Below are positions 1-5,869 of a stretch of 7,434 bases of DNA, piece by piece. This DNA comes from Clostridia bacterium (lineage in GTDB: Bacteria > Bacillota > Clostridia > UBA1381). A program made the translations under genes and the position numbers. Position 1 is the first letter of the stretch. Each line of letters begins with the position of its first letter. The DNA lies in NCBI GenBank assembly GCA_900770405.1, contig CAAGKL010000036.1:1-7434 (forward strand), given 5' to 3'. The notes below the pieces were generated by a model, which did not search any database, was not told the DNA's origin, and saw only the letters and a program-made list of their open reading frames with translations.

Positions 1-101
1 GTTCCCCTGCGGTGACCATATTTTCTGCATTGCGGGGGAAATTGGCACTTGCTGAACAAATAATTAAGACACAGGCGGTGAAAAAGGATGTCAATACTTG
101 A
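1..101 (+). CDS. 3' end of an upstream phage gene (partial, unidentified)
   Basis: Reading from base 3, an open frame of 32 codons ends at TGA 99-101. The peptide ends in an Ala/Leu/Lys/Gln-rich stretch (LRGKLALAEQIIKTQAVKK) that would suit an amphipathic helix. I prefer this frame because it overlaps the next gene by 14 bases, which fits the close packing of the whole block. The other frames stop at 13-15 and 53-55, and the one ending at 53-55 is Cys-rich and less protein-like. By position, just before connector genes, it could be the end of a capsid, scaffold or portal-related protein, but too little is present to assign a function. Confidence 0.6.
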   Translation, partial: SPAVTIFSALRGKLALAEQIIKTQAVKKDVNT

Positions 102-423
102 AATTTTTGAAAAGGTAAATCTTGCAGTACCGATTGAGCAGAGACTGTTTTTTAACTTCTTTGAGGATACCGCCATAGAGTTACAAGCTATGTATAGTGG
201 CCTTGTGTTTAAAAAAGGTACTGAATTTAAACCGCCCAAAGCTCTTTCGGATGAAAACGTTGTGTTGCCGCTATACCACAACGCTATTGTTGATAACATT
301 ATTTTCTTGGCGCGCGGAGAGGAGACCCGAAAAACAGAATTTATCAGAAAGTCACGCGATGCATACTTAAAATATTGGAACGATAACGCAAAGGGCAGAA
401 AAATGAAAAGATTGGAGTGGTAA
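88..423 (+). CDS. Small head-tail adaptor-like connector protein
   Basis: This 111-residue protein is mostly helical and has no signal peptide or membrane segment. An N-terminal helical part (about residues 1-40) is followed by a short loop, then L60-P61 and two more helices ending in W97-N98-D99-N100 and a basic tail. Size, helical make-up and position just before a gatekeeper-like gene fit the phage head-completion/adaptor group (SPP1 gp15-like), which dock under the portal. That assignment is inference from context and pattern, not a clear motif hit. The motif SDENVVLP (residues 54-61) parallels SAKNVMLP in the next protein, suggesting the two share a fold. The start ATG at 88 has AGGCGGTG at 73-80, spaced 7 bases, and the stop is one base from the next ATG. 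It could instead be an unrelated small neck protein. Confidence 0.6.
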   Translation: MSILEIFEKVNLAVPIEQRLFFNFFEDTAIELQAMYSGLVFKKGTEFKPPKALSDENVVLPLYHNAIVDNIIFLARGEETRKTEFIRKSRDAYLKYWNDNAKGRKMKRLEW

Positions 424-424
424 T

Positions 425-1027
425 ATGTTCGACAGCGGAATTAAGGCGTCTGCACTGATTGAGCAGATAGAAAACGAAGCGGATATTGCGATTCCGATTA
501 CAAAAGAAAGCTACATATCGTGGTTGAATTCTTTAGAACAATTACTATACACGGAAATTATTCAGGAACAAGGCAAAATTGAGCTCGGCGGCGTCAACAG
601 CACTGTTATAAATATTAACGCACTCAATGCGCCTGCCGGCGAAAATGCCGTAAGATTTGAAGATATACACGCTGTATATGCAGACCGAACGCAGCTTATT
701 AAATCAACTGTCGCGAGCGGCGTTATTTTTCCCGATACGTATTACAAAACCGGCAACGACATAGGCGTGAACCTTAAAAACGAGCCTGAAACGATTAAAA
801 TTATATATTTTGTTAAGCCGGAGCTTAAAACGCTATCAAATATCAGCGCCAAGAACGTGATGTTGCCTGTTGAATTTATCGACCTTGCAAAAGCAAAGCT
901 CAGGGGCGAGGCCTACAAAGTAGCTAACGAGATGGAACTCTCGGCGGTATGGATAAATGACTACAATGTTTTACTTGAGACCTTCAAGGAGTGGCTTGCC
1001 GAAAAACAACCTAAATTCGGGATATGA
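425..1027 (+). CDS. Tail adaptor / gatekeeper-like protein (T7 gp11-like by size and position)
   Basis: The protein is 200 residues, close to the T7 tail tubular protein A/gatekeeper (about 196). Its layout is an N-terminal helical pair (about residues 5-50), a beta-rich insertion (about 55-140) ending in the strand IIYFVKPE, then L147-P148 and a long C-terminal helical region with GEAYKVANE and W-x-x-D-Y-N. The pattern of a strand ending in KPE, then LP and a helix carrying GEAYK, is what I associate with adaptor proteins that ring the portal exit. The assignment is supported by the propeller-type nozzle gene directly downstream, which repeats the T7 gp11-gp12 order. A GGAG at 414-417 serves the ATG at 425. 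No catalytic residues are expected. Exact family membership needs a profile search. Confidence 0.65.
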   Translation: MFDSGIKASALIEQIENEADIAIPITKESYISWLNSLEQLLYTEIIQEQGKIELGGVNSTVININALNAPAGENAVRFEDIHAVYADRTQLIKSTVASGVIFPDTYYKTGNDIGVNLKNEPETIKIIYFVKPELKTLSNISAKNVMLPVEFIDLAKAKLRGEAYKVANEMELSAVWINDYNVLLETFKEWLAEKQPKFGI

Positions 1028-1036
1028 GGTATTTGT

Positions 1037-2677
1037 ATGGCAAAGAAAAACGAAAACGAACTTCGGTACCTGCAGATGCCGCTCCCAAAGGGTAGAAAGT
1101 ACTATAAAATGACGAAGCGTTCCTGGAGCGGTTTAAATTACAGGCAGACCATTGATACCGGGGCACTGTCAATGGAGAGTAATATTTCCACTCTTGAAGC
1201 TCCGTATCTTGTGCCGTCGCAAAAGCGTGTCAGTATTTTAGAAAATTATACACACCCTATCAGTATGTTTGGGTTTGATGATTTCCTGCTTGTTATATAT
1301 CGAAGCGGTACGTCAATTTATATGGATTATATAGGCTATGACGCAGATGACGATGAATACAAAACATACACAGGCACATTAAAAAACGGCAGTGCATCGA
1401 GCGCAGATGAATACCCCCGATGTGTTGTGCAGTTTAATGTGTACGACACGCCGACTGACCCGGTAAGCGGTCAATATGTAAAAAAGCTGCTTATATTCCC
1501 TGATAAAAAATCAATGGATTTTGAAATTACGTCCGATAATTTCTCCATTAATGATATGTCGGTGCTTATAAAAGAGTTTACGCCGTCAGATGATAAAAAC
1601 ACGCCCCCTGACACTGCAAGCCGCAATTACTATTACAGAAATACCAAAACAAGCGATGTTTACAAGTGGGTTGATGATACAAGCGACAGTGAAAAATCGG
1701 GCTGGAAAGTAAGCGTTCCGCCTGCTATGCCGGATATAAAATATGCCGCAGTACATTTGTCAAGACTTTTTGGCGTTGACGATGACAGAGTGTATGCGAG
1801 CGGATACAATGACTATACCAATTGGAATTTAGACACCATCGACGAGTACAACGAGAGTAATGCTTGGTGTTCGCCGGCGCAATCAAACACAAAGGCAGGC
1901 GGAAATTTTACGGGTATTACAAACTTTCAAGGGCACATTGTTTGCTTTAAGCGTGATTTTATGCACGAAATATACAACACTAAAAATCCTTTCCGTATTC
2001 AGGATATATACGCGGAGGGTGCAATTGACCACAGGACGATTCAAGATGTCGACGGCAAGCTGATATTTGTATCTGCGGATAATGTAAAGATATACACGGG
2101 GTCTAATCCCCGCATTATCGGGTATTCTCTTAATATGCCCGAGTATATAAATGCTGTGAGCGGCACGGACGGTAGATTTTATTACCTTTATTGTGAAGAT
2201 GCAAACGGGAATAAAAGACTGTTCGTGTACGACACCATCGCAGAGCACTGGTCCGAGCAAGCGATTCACAACACTGTCTTAAGCTTTGCACATAATAAAA
2301 ACGGAATGTATATGCTATGTGTCGATGGGTATGTCTATAAAATGGACACAGACAGTTACAAACATTCTTGGAGCTTTGAAACAGACCTTATTACAAACGA
2401 GACGGTAGACATCAAGCACCTCAAGAAAATACAAATGCTTGTTGATATTGCTTCGGGAGCGAATGTGAAAATATACGTGTTGTACGGAGACGAAGAATTT
2501 GACGGAGATACATCACACCTTGTTTACACGAGCGCGGGCTACGGACGAAAAACCATAAGGGTGAAACCGAGAAAGACTGCAAGCTACGGCATAAAACTAC
2601 ACGTGGAAGGCTTTGGGTATGTGAGGCTGTACGAATTGGAATTGTTTATGGAAGCCGGCGGTGATTTGTATGCGTGA
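1037..2677 (+). CDS. Beta-propeller-like tail nozzle / stabilisation protein
   Basis: This 546-residue protein has the repeated aromatic-strand pattern of phage tail nozzle and stabilisation proteins (T7 gp12-like and P22 gp10-like groups), which close the connector below the adaptor ring. Visible blades include RLFGVDDDRVYASG with N262-W263 (about residues 243-263), GHIVCFKRD (299-307), DGKLIFVSADNVKIYTG (339-355), DGRFYYLY (378-385) and VYDTIAEHW (397-405). The form 'R-x-F-x-x-x-x-x-R-V-Y-x-S-G ... N-W' and a final 'Y-D-T ... W' are typical of this group. The C-terminal part (about 430-546) is a beta-rich domain. The N-terminus is basic (KGRKYYKMTKRSW). ATG 1037 follows GAGGT at 1026-1030. 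The gene overlaps the next by 8 bases. The propeller fold is inferred from pattern, and the blade count was not determined. Confidence 0.75.
   Translation: MAKKNENELRYLQMPLPKGRKYYKMTKRSWSGLNYRQTIDTGALSMESNISTLEAPYLVPSQKRVSILENYTHPISMFGFDDFLLVIYRSGTSIYMDYIGYDADDDEYKTYTGTLKNGSASSADEYPRCVVQFNVYDTPTDPVSGQYVKKLLIFPDKKSMDFEITSDNFSINDMSVLIKEFTPSDDKNTPPDTASRNYYYRNTKTSDVYKWVDDTSDSEKSGWKVSVPPAMPDIKYAAVHLSRLFGVDDDRVYASGYNDYTNWNLDTIDEYNESNAWCSPAQSNTKAGGNFTGITNFQGHIVCFKRDFMHEIYNTKNPFRIQDIYAEGAIDHRTIQDVDGKLIFVSADNVKIYTGSNPRIIGYSLNMPEYINAVSGTDGRFYYLYCEDANGNKRLFVYDTIAEHWSEQAIHNTVLSFAHNKNGMYMLCVDGYVYKMDTDSYKHSWSFETDLITNETVDIKHLKKIQMLVDIASGANVKIYVLYGDEEFDGDTSHLVYTSAGYGRKTIRVKPRKTASYGIKLHVEGFGYVRLYELELFMEAGGDLYA
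2657..2665 (+). promoter_or_regulatory. Ribosome binding site deciding the start at 2670
   Basis: GGCGGTGAT at 2657-2665 matches the extended Shine-Dalgarno form GGAGGTGAT with one mismatch and lies 4 bases before ATG 2670. An alternative GTG at 2661 is in the same frame but sits inside this site and has only a weak GGAAG upstream. I therefore chose ATG 2670. The longer form would add three residues. Confidence 0.6.
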
Positions 2678-3533
2678 GGAAAACATCAATAAAATGAATT
2701 TTAAAGAACTTCGGGCAGAGGTTCAGAGGCTTCGAGATGAGCTTGCGATTTTTAAACGCAAATATGAGGATATTCTATACAATCTTGATAATGACAATTT
2801 CAGTTCACGCATTATCAAAGAGAAGGACGGAATGAAAGCGGAAATTGAATTAACCGCCGAACGCCTTGTAATAGCGTATTCAAAAATAGACACCGTAGGT
2901 ACAGAGCTGTCAACCCGCATCGAACAAAACGCAGAACAAATCAGTTTAGTAGCTGAGCAAACAGACAGTTCACTCGAACAGTTTTCAGCAAAATTGGAGC
3001 TCACGGCACAGCAGCTTGAGACAAAAGTGTCGGAAACAGATGTGGAAGGAATGTTGGTCGGATATTCTACGATACAGCAAACCGCAAAAGCGATAGAGAC
3101 AGCAGTAGCCCCATATTCTTATTCTGTTATCACAACAAATGAAAACGTTATAGCGTTGGCGGCACAGGGTAAACTGCAAGACGGTTTTGTGTATTACAAT
3201 CCTGACACAAAATTGTACTATAAATATCAAAACGGGCAGCTTTCAACGTTTTCGAATATTCCGGGTGCTTATTTCAGGCAAACAGATAGTGCGTTCTATC
3301 TTGAAGCTGAAGATGTTTATGTGGGCAAAGTAGCCAGCAACAGCAATAAATTACACCTCGTAAATGGTGTAACTTTAGAGGTGTATCCGGTTAATTCATA
3401 TGTGGATAATGGGTCGGTCAATATTGTAACATCCGGAGGGGATATATACTTGGACGGAAAAGCAATCGCAACACAAGAATGGGCTACGGATAACTGCGGT
3501 ACGGGTGGCACTTCCGTCGTGGTTTTTGGGTAG
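2670..3533 (+). CDS. Coiled-coil tail protein with 25-residue repeats (tail-tip or fibre-attachment type)
   Basis: The product is 287 residues from ATG 2670. Residues about 11-38 are a charged heptad-like coiled coil (ELRAEVQRLRDELAIFKRK), followed by NLDNDNF. Residues 59-150 hold about four copies of a 25-residue repeat built on (L/Q)-(T/N)-A-x-x-(I/L). The C-terminal half (about 165-287) is beta-rich, with GFVYYNPDTKLYYKY and, near the end, DGKAIATQEWA, a style common at the ends of phage fibre segments. Repeats of this 'QTA..I' kind are known from C-terminal regions of siphophage tail lysins and Gp58-like tail proteins, but no enzymatic domain is visible here. The likely role is a trimeric structural element linking the nozzle to distal fibres, which is inference. 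It ends in TAG 3531-3533, eight bases before the next ATG. Confidence 0.6.
   Translation: MREENINKMNFKELRAEVQRLRDELAIFKRKYEDILYNLDNDNFSSRIIKEKDGMKAEIELTAERLVIAYSKIDTVGTELSTRIEQNAEQISLVAEQTDSSLEQFSAKLELTAQQLETKVSETDVEGMLVGYSTIQQTAKAIETAVAPYSYSVITTNENVIALAAQGKLQDGFVYYNPDTKLYYKYQNGQLSTFSNIPGAYFRQTDSAFYLEAEDVYVGKVASNSNKLHLVNGVTLEVYPVNSYVDNGSVNIVTSGGDIYLDGKAIATQEWATDNCGTGGTSVVVFG
2844..3119 (+). repeat. Protein-level tandem repeat, about 25 residues per unit
   Basis: Within the coiled-coil tail protein, units begin IELTAERLVIAY, IEQNAEQISLVA, LELTAQQLETKV and IQQTAKAIETAV, spaced 25, 25 and 26 residues. Conserved positions are a hydrophobic first residue, Ala at position 5 and Ile/Leu at position 8. 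The last unit is incomplete. The DNA copies have diverged, so this is an old repeat and not a recent duplication. Confidence 0.65.
3351..3385 (+). repeat. Overlapping inverted repeats (two mutually exclusive hairpins)
   Basis: TTACACC at 3351-3357 can pair with GGTGTAA at 3366-3372 (7 bp, 8-base loop). TACACCTC at 3352-3359 can instead pair with GAGGTGTA at 3378-3385 (8 bp, 18-base loop). Both use the same left arm, so only one can form at a time. It lies in coding sequence about 150 bases before the stop of the coiled-coil tail gene. No T-run follows, so it is not a terminator. It may be chance. Confidence 0.3.
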
Positions 3534-3541
3534 GTGAATGT

Positions 3542-4930
3542 ATGGCAAGCAGCATATCGGTAACAAGCGTAACAGCAACAACCGCGAGCTTTAGGTGGAC
3601 GCTTAGTTCGGCTTTCAACGCCGATAATTACATATCTGTAGGCGTGACAAATACGCCTTTTGAAAACGGTGTCAGCAGAATAGACAGCAACGACGGTTCC
3701 GCTGTTGTTGTTTACGGCTTGACAGACTATAACGATAAGACCACAGTAAGCGGAACAGTCATACGGCTTACACCGAACACAACATACACATTCTACGGTT
3801 ATGCGCGGGCAAGGAATGGATTGTACTATTGTATACCTACTGCAGGTTCGCCGGTAGTATTCACAACTAAAAGCGGTCAAACTACATCGCATATACCGGA
3901 GGACCTGCTGTGCATTATGATAAAACAAGTATATTCAGAGGATACAGACTGTTCTATGACGTTTAGCGTAGTATTGCCGGAAGATGCAGTGAGCTTTAAT
4001 GCGCAAACAAGCGTATATTCTGATTTTTCGGAAATACACTACGATTTATCAAAATCGGTGAGTGAGCTTACAAGAGTAAGTGCGCAGGTATATAATTTCA
4101 CTGTTACAGCACCACTTGCAAGTACGGTATACCTAAGAGCCAGAGTGAACGCGCCAAACTCAAGCGGGACTGTTATCACTTATGAATGGTGTGATTATTT
4201 AACAGTTCCAACCCCTACAAGTAACGAAATATTCGAATACGGTTCATTCGGATACGGAATATACACGTTTATTGATGGTAAAACGGGGCTGTTTTTAGGA
4301 CTTACAAAGAACGTGTTGGGCTACGCCGCATATGATTTTACCGACGCAACATTTACGATGTATAAAGACGACGCAGCTGTTGCAATTACGCACATCAAGA
4401 AAAATGACACCCTAATCGAGACGACAGAAAAATATTCGGCGAGTATTAAAAAAAGCGAGTTTTGCAGTTCAAGCAGAACGGGTGTGTTCGTAGATAATCC
4501 TGTGCCGGGGACATACAAGGGCGTTATACGCGTGTTCAGACGTGCAAACGGAAAGGTGTTACAGCCTGTAACATCGGCGGCTACAGACGCGGATTTTGAA
4601 AAAGAAATAACAGTAGAGCAACAGAGCGTACGCCCGGATCGATTCGAATGGAGCACAGCTAAAGTGTCCGGAGGGCAATACAATCTAACTGCACAGGAAT
4701 GGAATAGCTTAATAACGAACATAAATGAAGTAAAAGAGTATAAAAAACAGACTACGGTGTCTATGACTTCTGCGCAAGCAGGTGTTACTACTGTAAGTGC
4801 GGATATTTTCAACGAAGTTATCACGGCAATTAATTCGTTGGGTTACGATATAAAAGAGGTAGCACAAAATGAGAAGCTTTTAGCCAAATTGTTGAACGAT
4901 TTAAGAGATAAAATAAACGCGATAGAATGA
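3542..4930 (+). CDS. Fn3-like multi-domain tail protein with C-terminal A-x-x-(W/F/L)-N repeats
   Basis: This is a 462-residue protein without a signal peptide. Residues about 3-110 look like a fibronectin type III domain: SISVTSVTATTASFRW at the N-terminus, the diagnostic LTPNTTYTFYGYARA at 76-90, and a closing VVFTTK. A second beta-sandwich of similar style spans about 118-225 (STVYLRARVNAP, YEWCDYLTVPTP), and a third beta-rich part runs to about 360. The C-terminal region (364-462) opens with FEWS and carries three copies of A-x-x-(W/F/L)-N-x5-I-N at A384, A420 and A448. Fn3 domains are common accessory modules on phage tails, where they may aid weak surface-glycan contact. A structural tail-tip or fibre-layer role is inferred from that and from its neighbours. 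AGGTGA at 3532-3537 precedes ATG 3542. No enzyme motif was seen. Confidence 0.65.
   Translation: MASSISVTSVTATTASFRWTLSSAFNADNYISVGVTNTPFENGVSRIDSNDGSAVVVYGLTDYNDKTTVSGTVIRLTPNTTYTFYGYARARNGLYYCIPTAGSPVVFTTKSGQTTSHIPEDLLCIMIKQVYSEDTDCSMTFSVVLPEDAVSFNAQTSVYSDFSEIHYDLSKSVSELTRVSAQVYNFTVTAPLASTVYLRARVNAPNSSGTVITYEWCDYLTVPTPTSNEIFEYGSFGYGIYTFIDGKTGLFLGLTKNVLGYAAYDFTDATFTMYKDDAAVAITHIKKNDTLIETTEKYSASIKKSEFCSSSRTGVFVDNPVPGTYKGVIRVFRRANGKVLQPVTSAATDADFEKEITVEQQSVRPDRFEWSTAKVSGGQYNLTAQEWNSLITNINEVKEYKKQTTVSMTSAQAGVTTVSADIFNEVITAINSLGYDIKEVAQNEKLLAKLLNDLRDKINAIE
4688..4918 (+). repeat. Three copies of an A-x-x-(W/F/L)-N-x5-I-N protein motif
   Basis: Copies are TAQEWNSLITNIN (residues 383-395), SADIFNEVITAIN (419-431) and LAKLLNDLRDKIN (447-459) of the Fn3-like protein, spaced 36 and 28 residues. 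Ala, the first Asn, Ile and the final Asn keep identical offsets (0, +4, +10, +11). The first copy resembles a 'TAxEWN' segment I associate with Clostridia phage tail proteins. The third is the most diverged and could be a plain helix. Confidence 0.5.
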
Positions 4931-4945
4931 AAGGAGCGAGCACGA

Positions 4946-5260
4946 ATGGAATTACACTTTCCAAATGAATCCATATTGGCGGTATCTCAAATTGCGGAAA
5001 ATAAACGCCTTTATTCCTCTCCGCAAAAATGGGAGCTTAAACTGACAGTGAATAGCGCTTTGACATCTGAGGCGCTTGACATCTTGCTGAAAGCAAGTAA
5101 CCTATCGCCTCTGACGTTGACAAACAATGCAGGCGAAGAATTTATTTTTAGCGGATACAACGATGTCGACAGTATATCGAAGTACATAAGTGAACAGGGC
5201 ACGACAATGACTATCGTGCTTCAAAAAAGTATAGCGGAGGAAACGGAAGATGAAAATTAA
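4946..5260 (+). CDS. Small beta-rich phage protein, tandem paralogue copy 1
   Basis: The product is 104 residues, soluble, with alternating beta-strand patterns and an acidic tail (EETEDEN). It begins M-E-L-H-F-x-N and contains SGYNDVDSISKYI followed by a final strand (TMTIVLQK). The same landmarks occur in the following gene, so the two appear to be paralogues. Small proteins opening M-K-I-x-F-x-D-G and ending with a 'GY ... strand' pattern are, from memory, found near tail-fibre genes of Clostridia phages, and their function is not established. AAGGAG at 4931-4936 sits 9 bases before ATG 4946. The 3' end overlaps the next gene by 11 bases, which suggests translational coupling. A minor tail or fibre-associated role is a guess from position. 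Confidence 0.6.
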   Translation: MELHFPNESILAVSQIAENKRLYSSPQKWELKLTVNSALTSEALDILLKASNLSPLTLTNNAGEEFIFSGYNDVDSISKYISEQGTTMTIVLQKSIAEETEDEN

Positions 5261-5543
5261 ATTTGCAGACGGTACCGAATTTAAATGTATTCAACTGACA
5301 GAACAAATGACATTCGCTAACGGTGTCCCCGCGGGCTGGGTGATGAACGCGGTTGTGCAGGATGCGTCGTCGGCGTTGGTGCAGTCTGTACTTACCGGTG
5401 AGAATATATCGGAAATATCGGCTGTTACGGACAATGGGGGTCTTATTGCTACAATTACGGGGTATGAAAAAATTAATGCTTTAGCAGTTAAGTATATCGA
5501 CAACAGCCCGATTGCGACATTTCAGCTCAGCAAAGGAGTGTAA
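5250..5543 (+). CDS. Small beta-rich phage protein, tandem paralogue copy 2
   Basis: This 97-residue protein starts MKIKFADGTEF and contains TGYEKINALAVKYI near the C-terminus, then IATFQLSK. Against the preceding protein the pattern M-x-(L/I)-x-F-x-(N/D)-x-(S/T)-x-(L/F)-x-(V/C)-x-Q-(I/L) is shared at the N-terminus, and GY...KYI is shared near the C-terminus with one residue of length difference. The copies are otherwise strongly diverged and copy 2 lacks the acidic tail. GGAGG at 5236-5240 lies inside the upstream gene, 9 bases before ATG 5250. The stop TAA 5541-5543 is two bases from the next start. No catalytic or metal-binding motif was seen. A beta-sandwich virion component is the likely reading, without a known function. 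Confidence 0.6.
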   Translation: MKIKFADGTEFKCIQLTEQMTFANGVPAGWVMNAVVQDASSALVQSVLTGENISEISAVTDNGGLIATITGYEKINALAVKYIDNSPIATFQLSKGV

Positions 5544-5545
5544 GT

Positions 5546-5854
5546 ATGTTTGAATTTAAAAGAAAAACCAACGGCTTTAGTTACGTGTTCGAAAAAGAGG
5601 TCGGATGCAATGAAGTCATAATTGTCAAAATGCCGCCCGTTAGTGCAAATAAACGCGGAATAAACGATATAGGCTGGCAATGTGACGGGGAATTAACACT
5701 CTATGGCACTCTGTCGGAAAAGCCGGAGAGTGATAAGGCACTGTGGCAGGAAATATCGCCCGGTGATGAAATTAATAAGACCGTGGCAGCTATTAAAATA
5801 GTAAATTCAGGTGCAAGTGCGTGCCGTATTATCATCAGAGCATTACTTAACTGA
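5546..5854 (+). CDS. Small beta-sandwich-like phage protein, function unknown
   Basis: The product is 102 residues with no signal peptide or membrane segment. The middle has W44, then the strand ELTLYGTLS (49-57), W67-Q-E-I-S-P-G-D (67-74) and the paired strands AAIKIVNSG (81-89) and CRIIIRALL (93-101). The order 'TLS ... W-x-x-I-x-x-G ... A-I-K-I-x-N-x-G ... I-x-I-R-A' recalls small beta-sandwich (discoidin or decoration-like) domains in phage tail proteins. That is a resemblance in pattern only. It does not share the landmarks of the two preceding paralogues. AAAGGAG at 5532-5538 precedes ATG 5546. By position between tail-tip genes and the fibre it may be a fibre-associated or accessory virion protein. 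Confidence 0.55.
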   Translation: MFEFKRKTNGFSYVFEKEVGCNEVIIVKMPPVSANKRGINDIGWQCDGELTLYGTLSEKPESDKALWQEISPGDEINKTVAAIKIVNSGASACRIIIRALLN

Positions 5855-5855
5855 T

Positions 5856-5863
5856 AAGGAGGG
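5856..5863 (+). promoter_or_regulatory. Strong ribosome binding site for the GTG-started fibre gene
   Basis: AAGGAGGG at 5856-5863 is a near-perfect Shine-Dalgarno sequence, 6 bases before GTG 5870. The first in-frame ATG (5912) has no comparable site, so the GTG is the chosen start. Confidence 0.85.
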
Positions 5864-5869
5864 TACAAC

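Noticed and set aside
3317..3928. Antisense open frame of 203 codons across the junction of two tail genes
   Set aside because: Rich in Cys, Tyr and Arg, with no domain-like pattern. It lies opposite two well-supported + strand genes, so it is a shadow frame.
4321..4824. Antisense open frame of 167 codons opposite the Fn3-like protein
   Set aside because: Composition is typical of a reverse shadow of beta-rich coding sequence. No supporting start signal or motif.
5222..5252. Possible -1 frameshift at the CAAAAAAG run near the end of the first small paralogue
   Set aside because: A -1 shift reaches TGA at 5250-5252 after a few codons and does not join the next frame. The overlap already has its own GGAGG.
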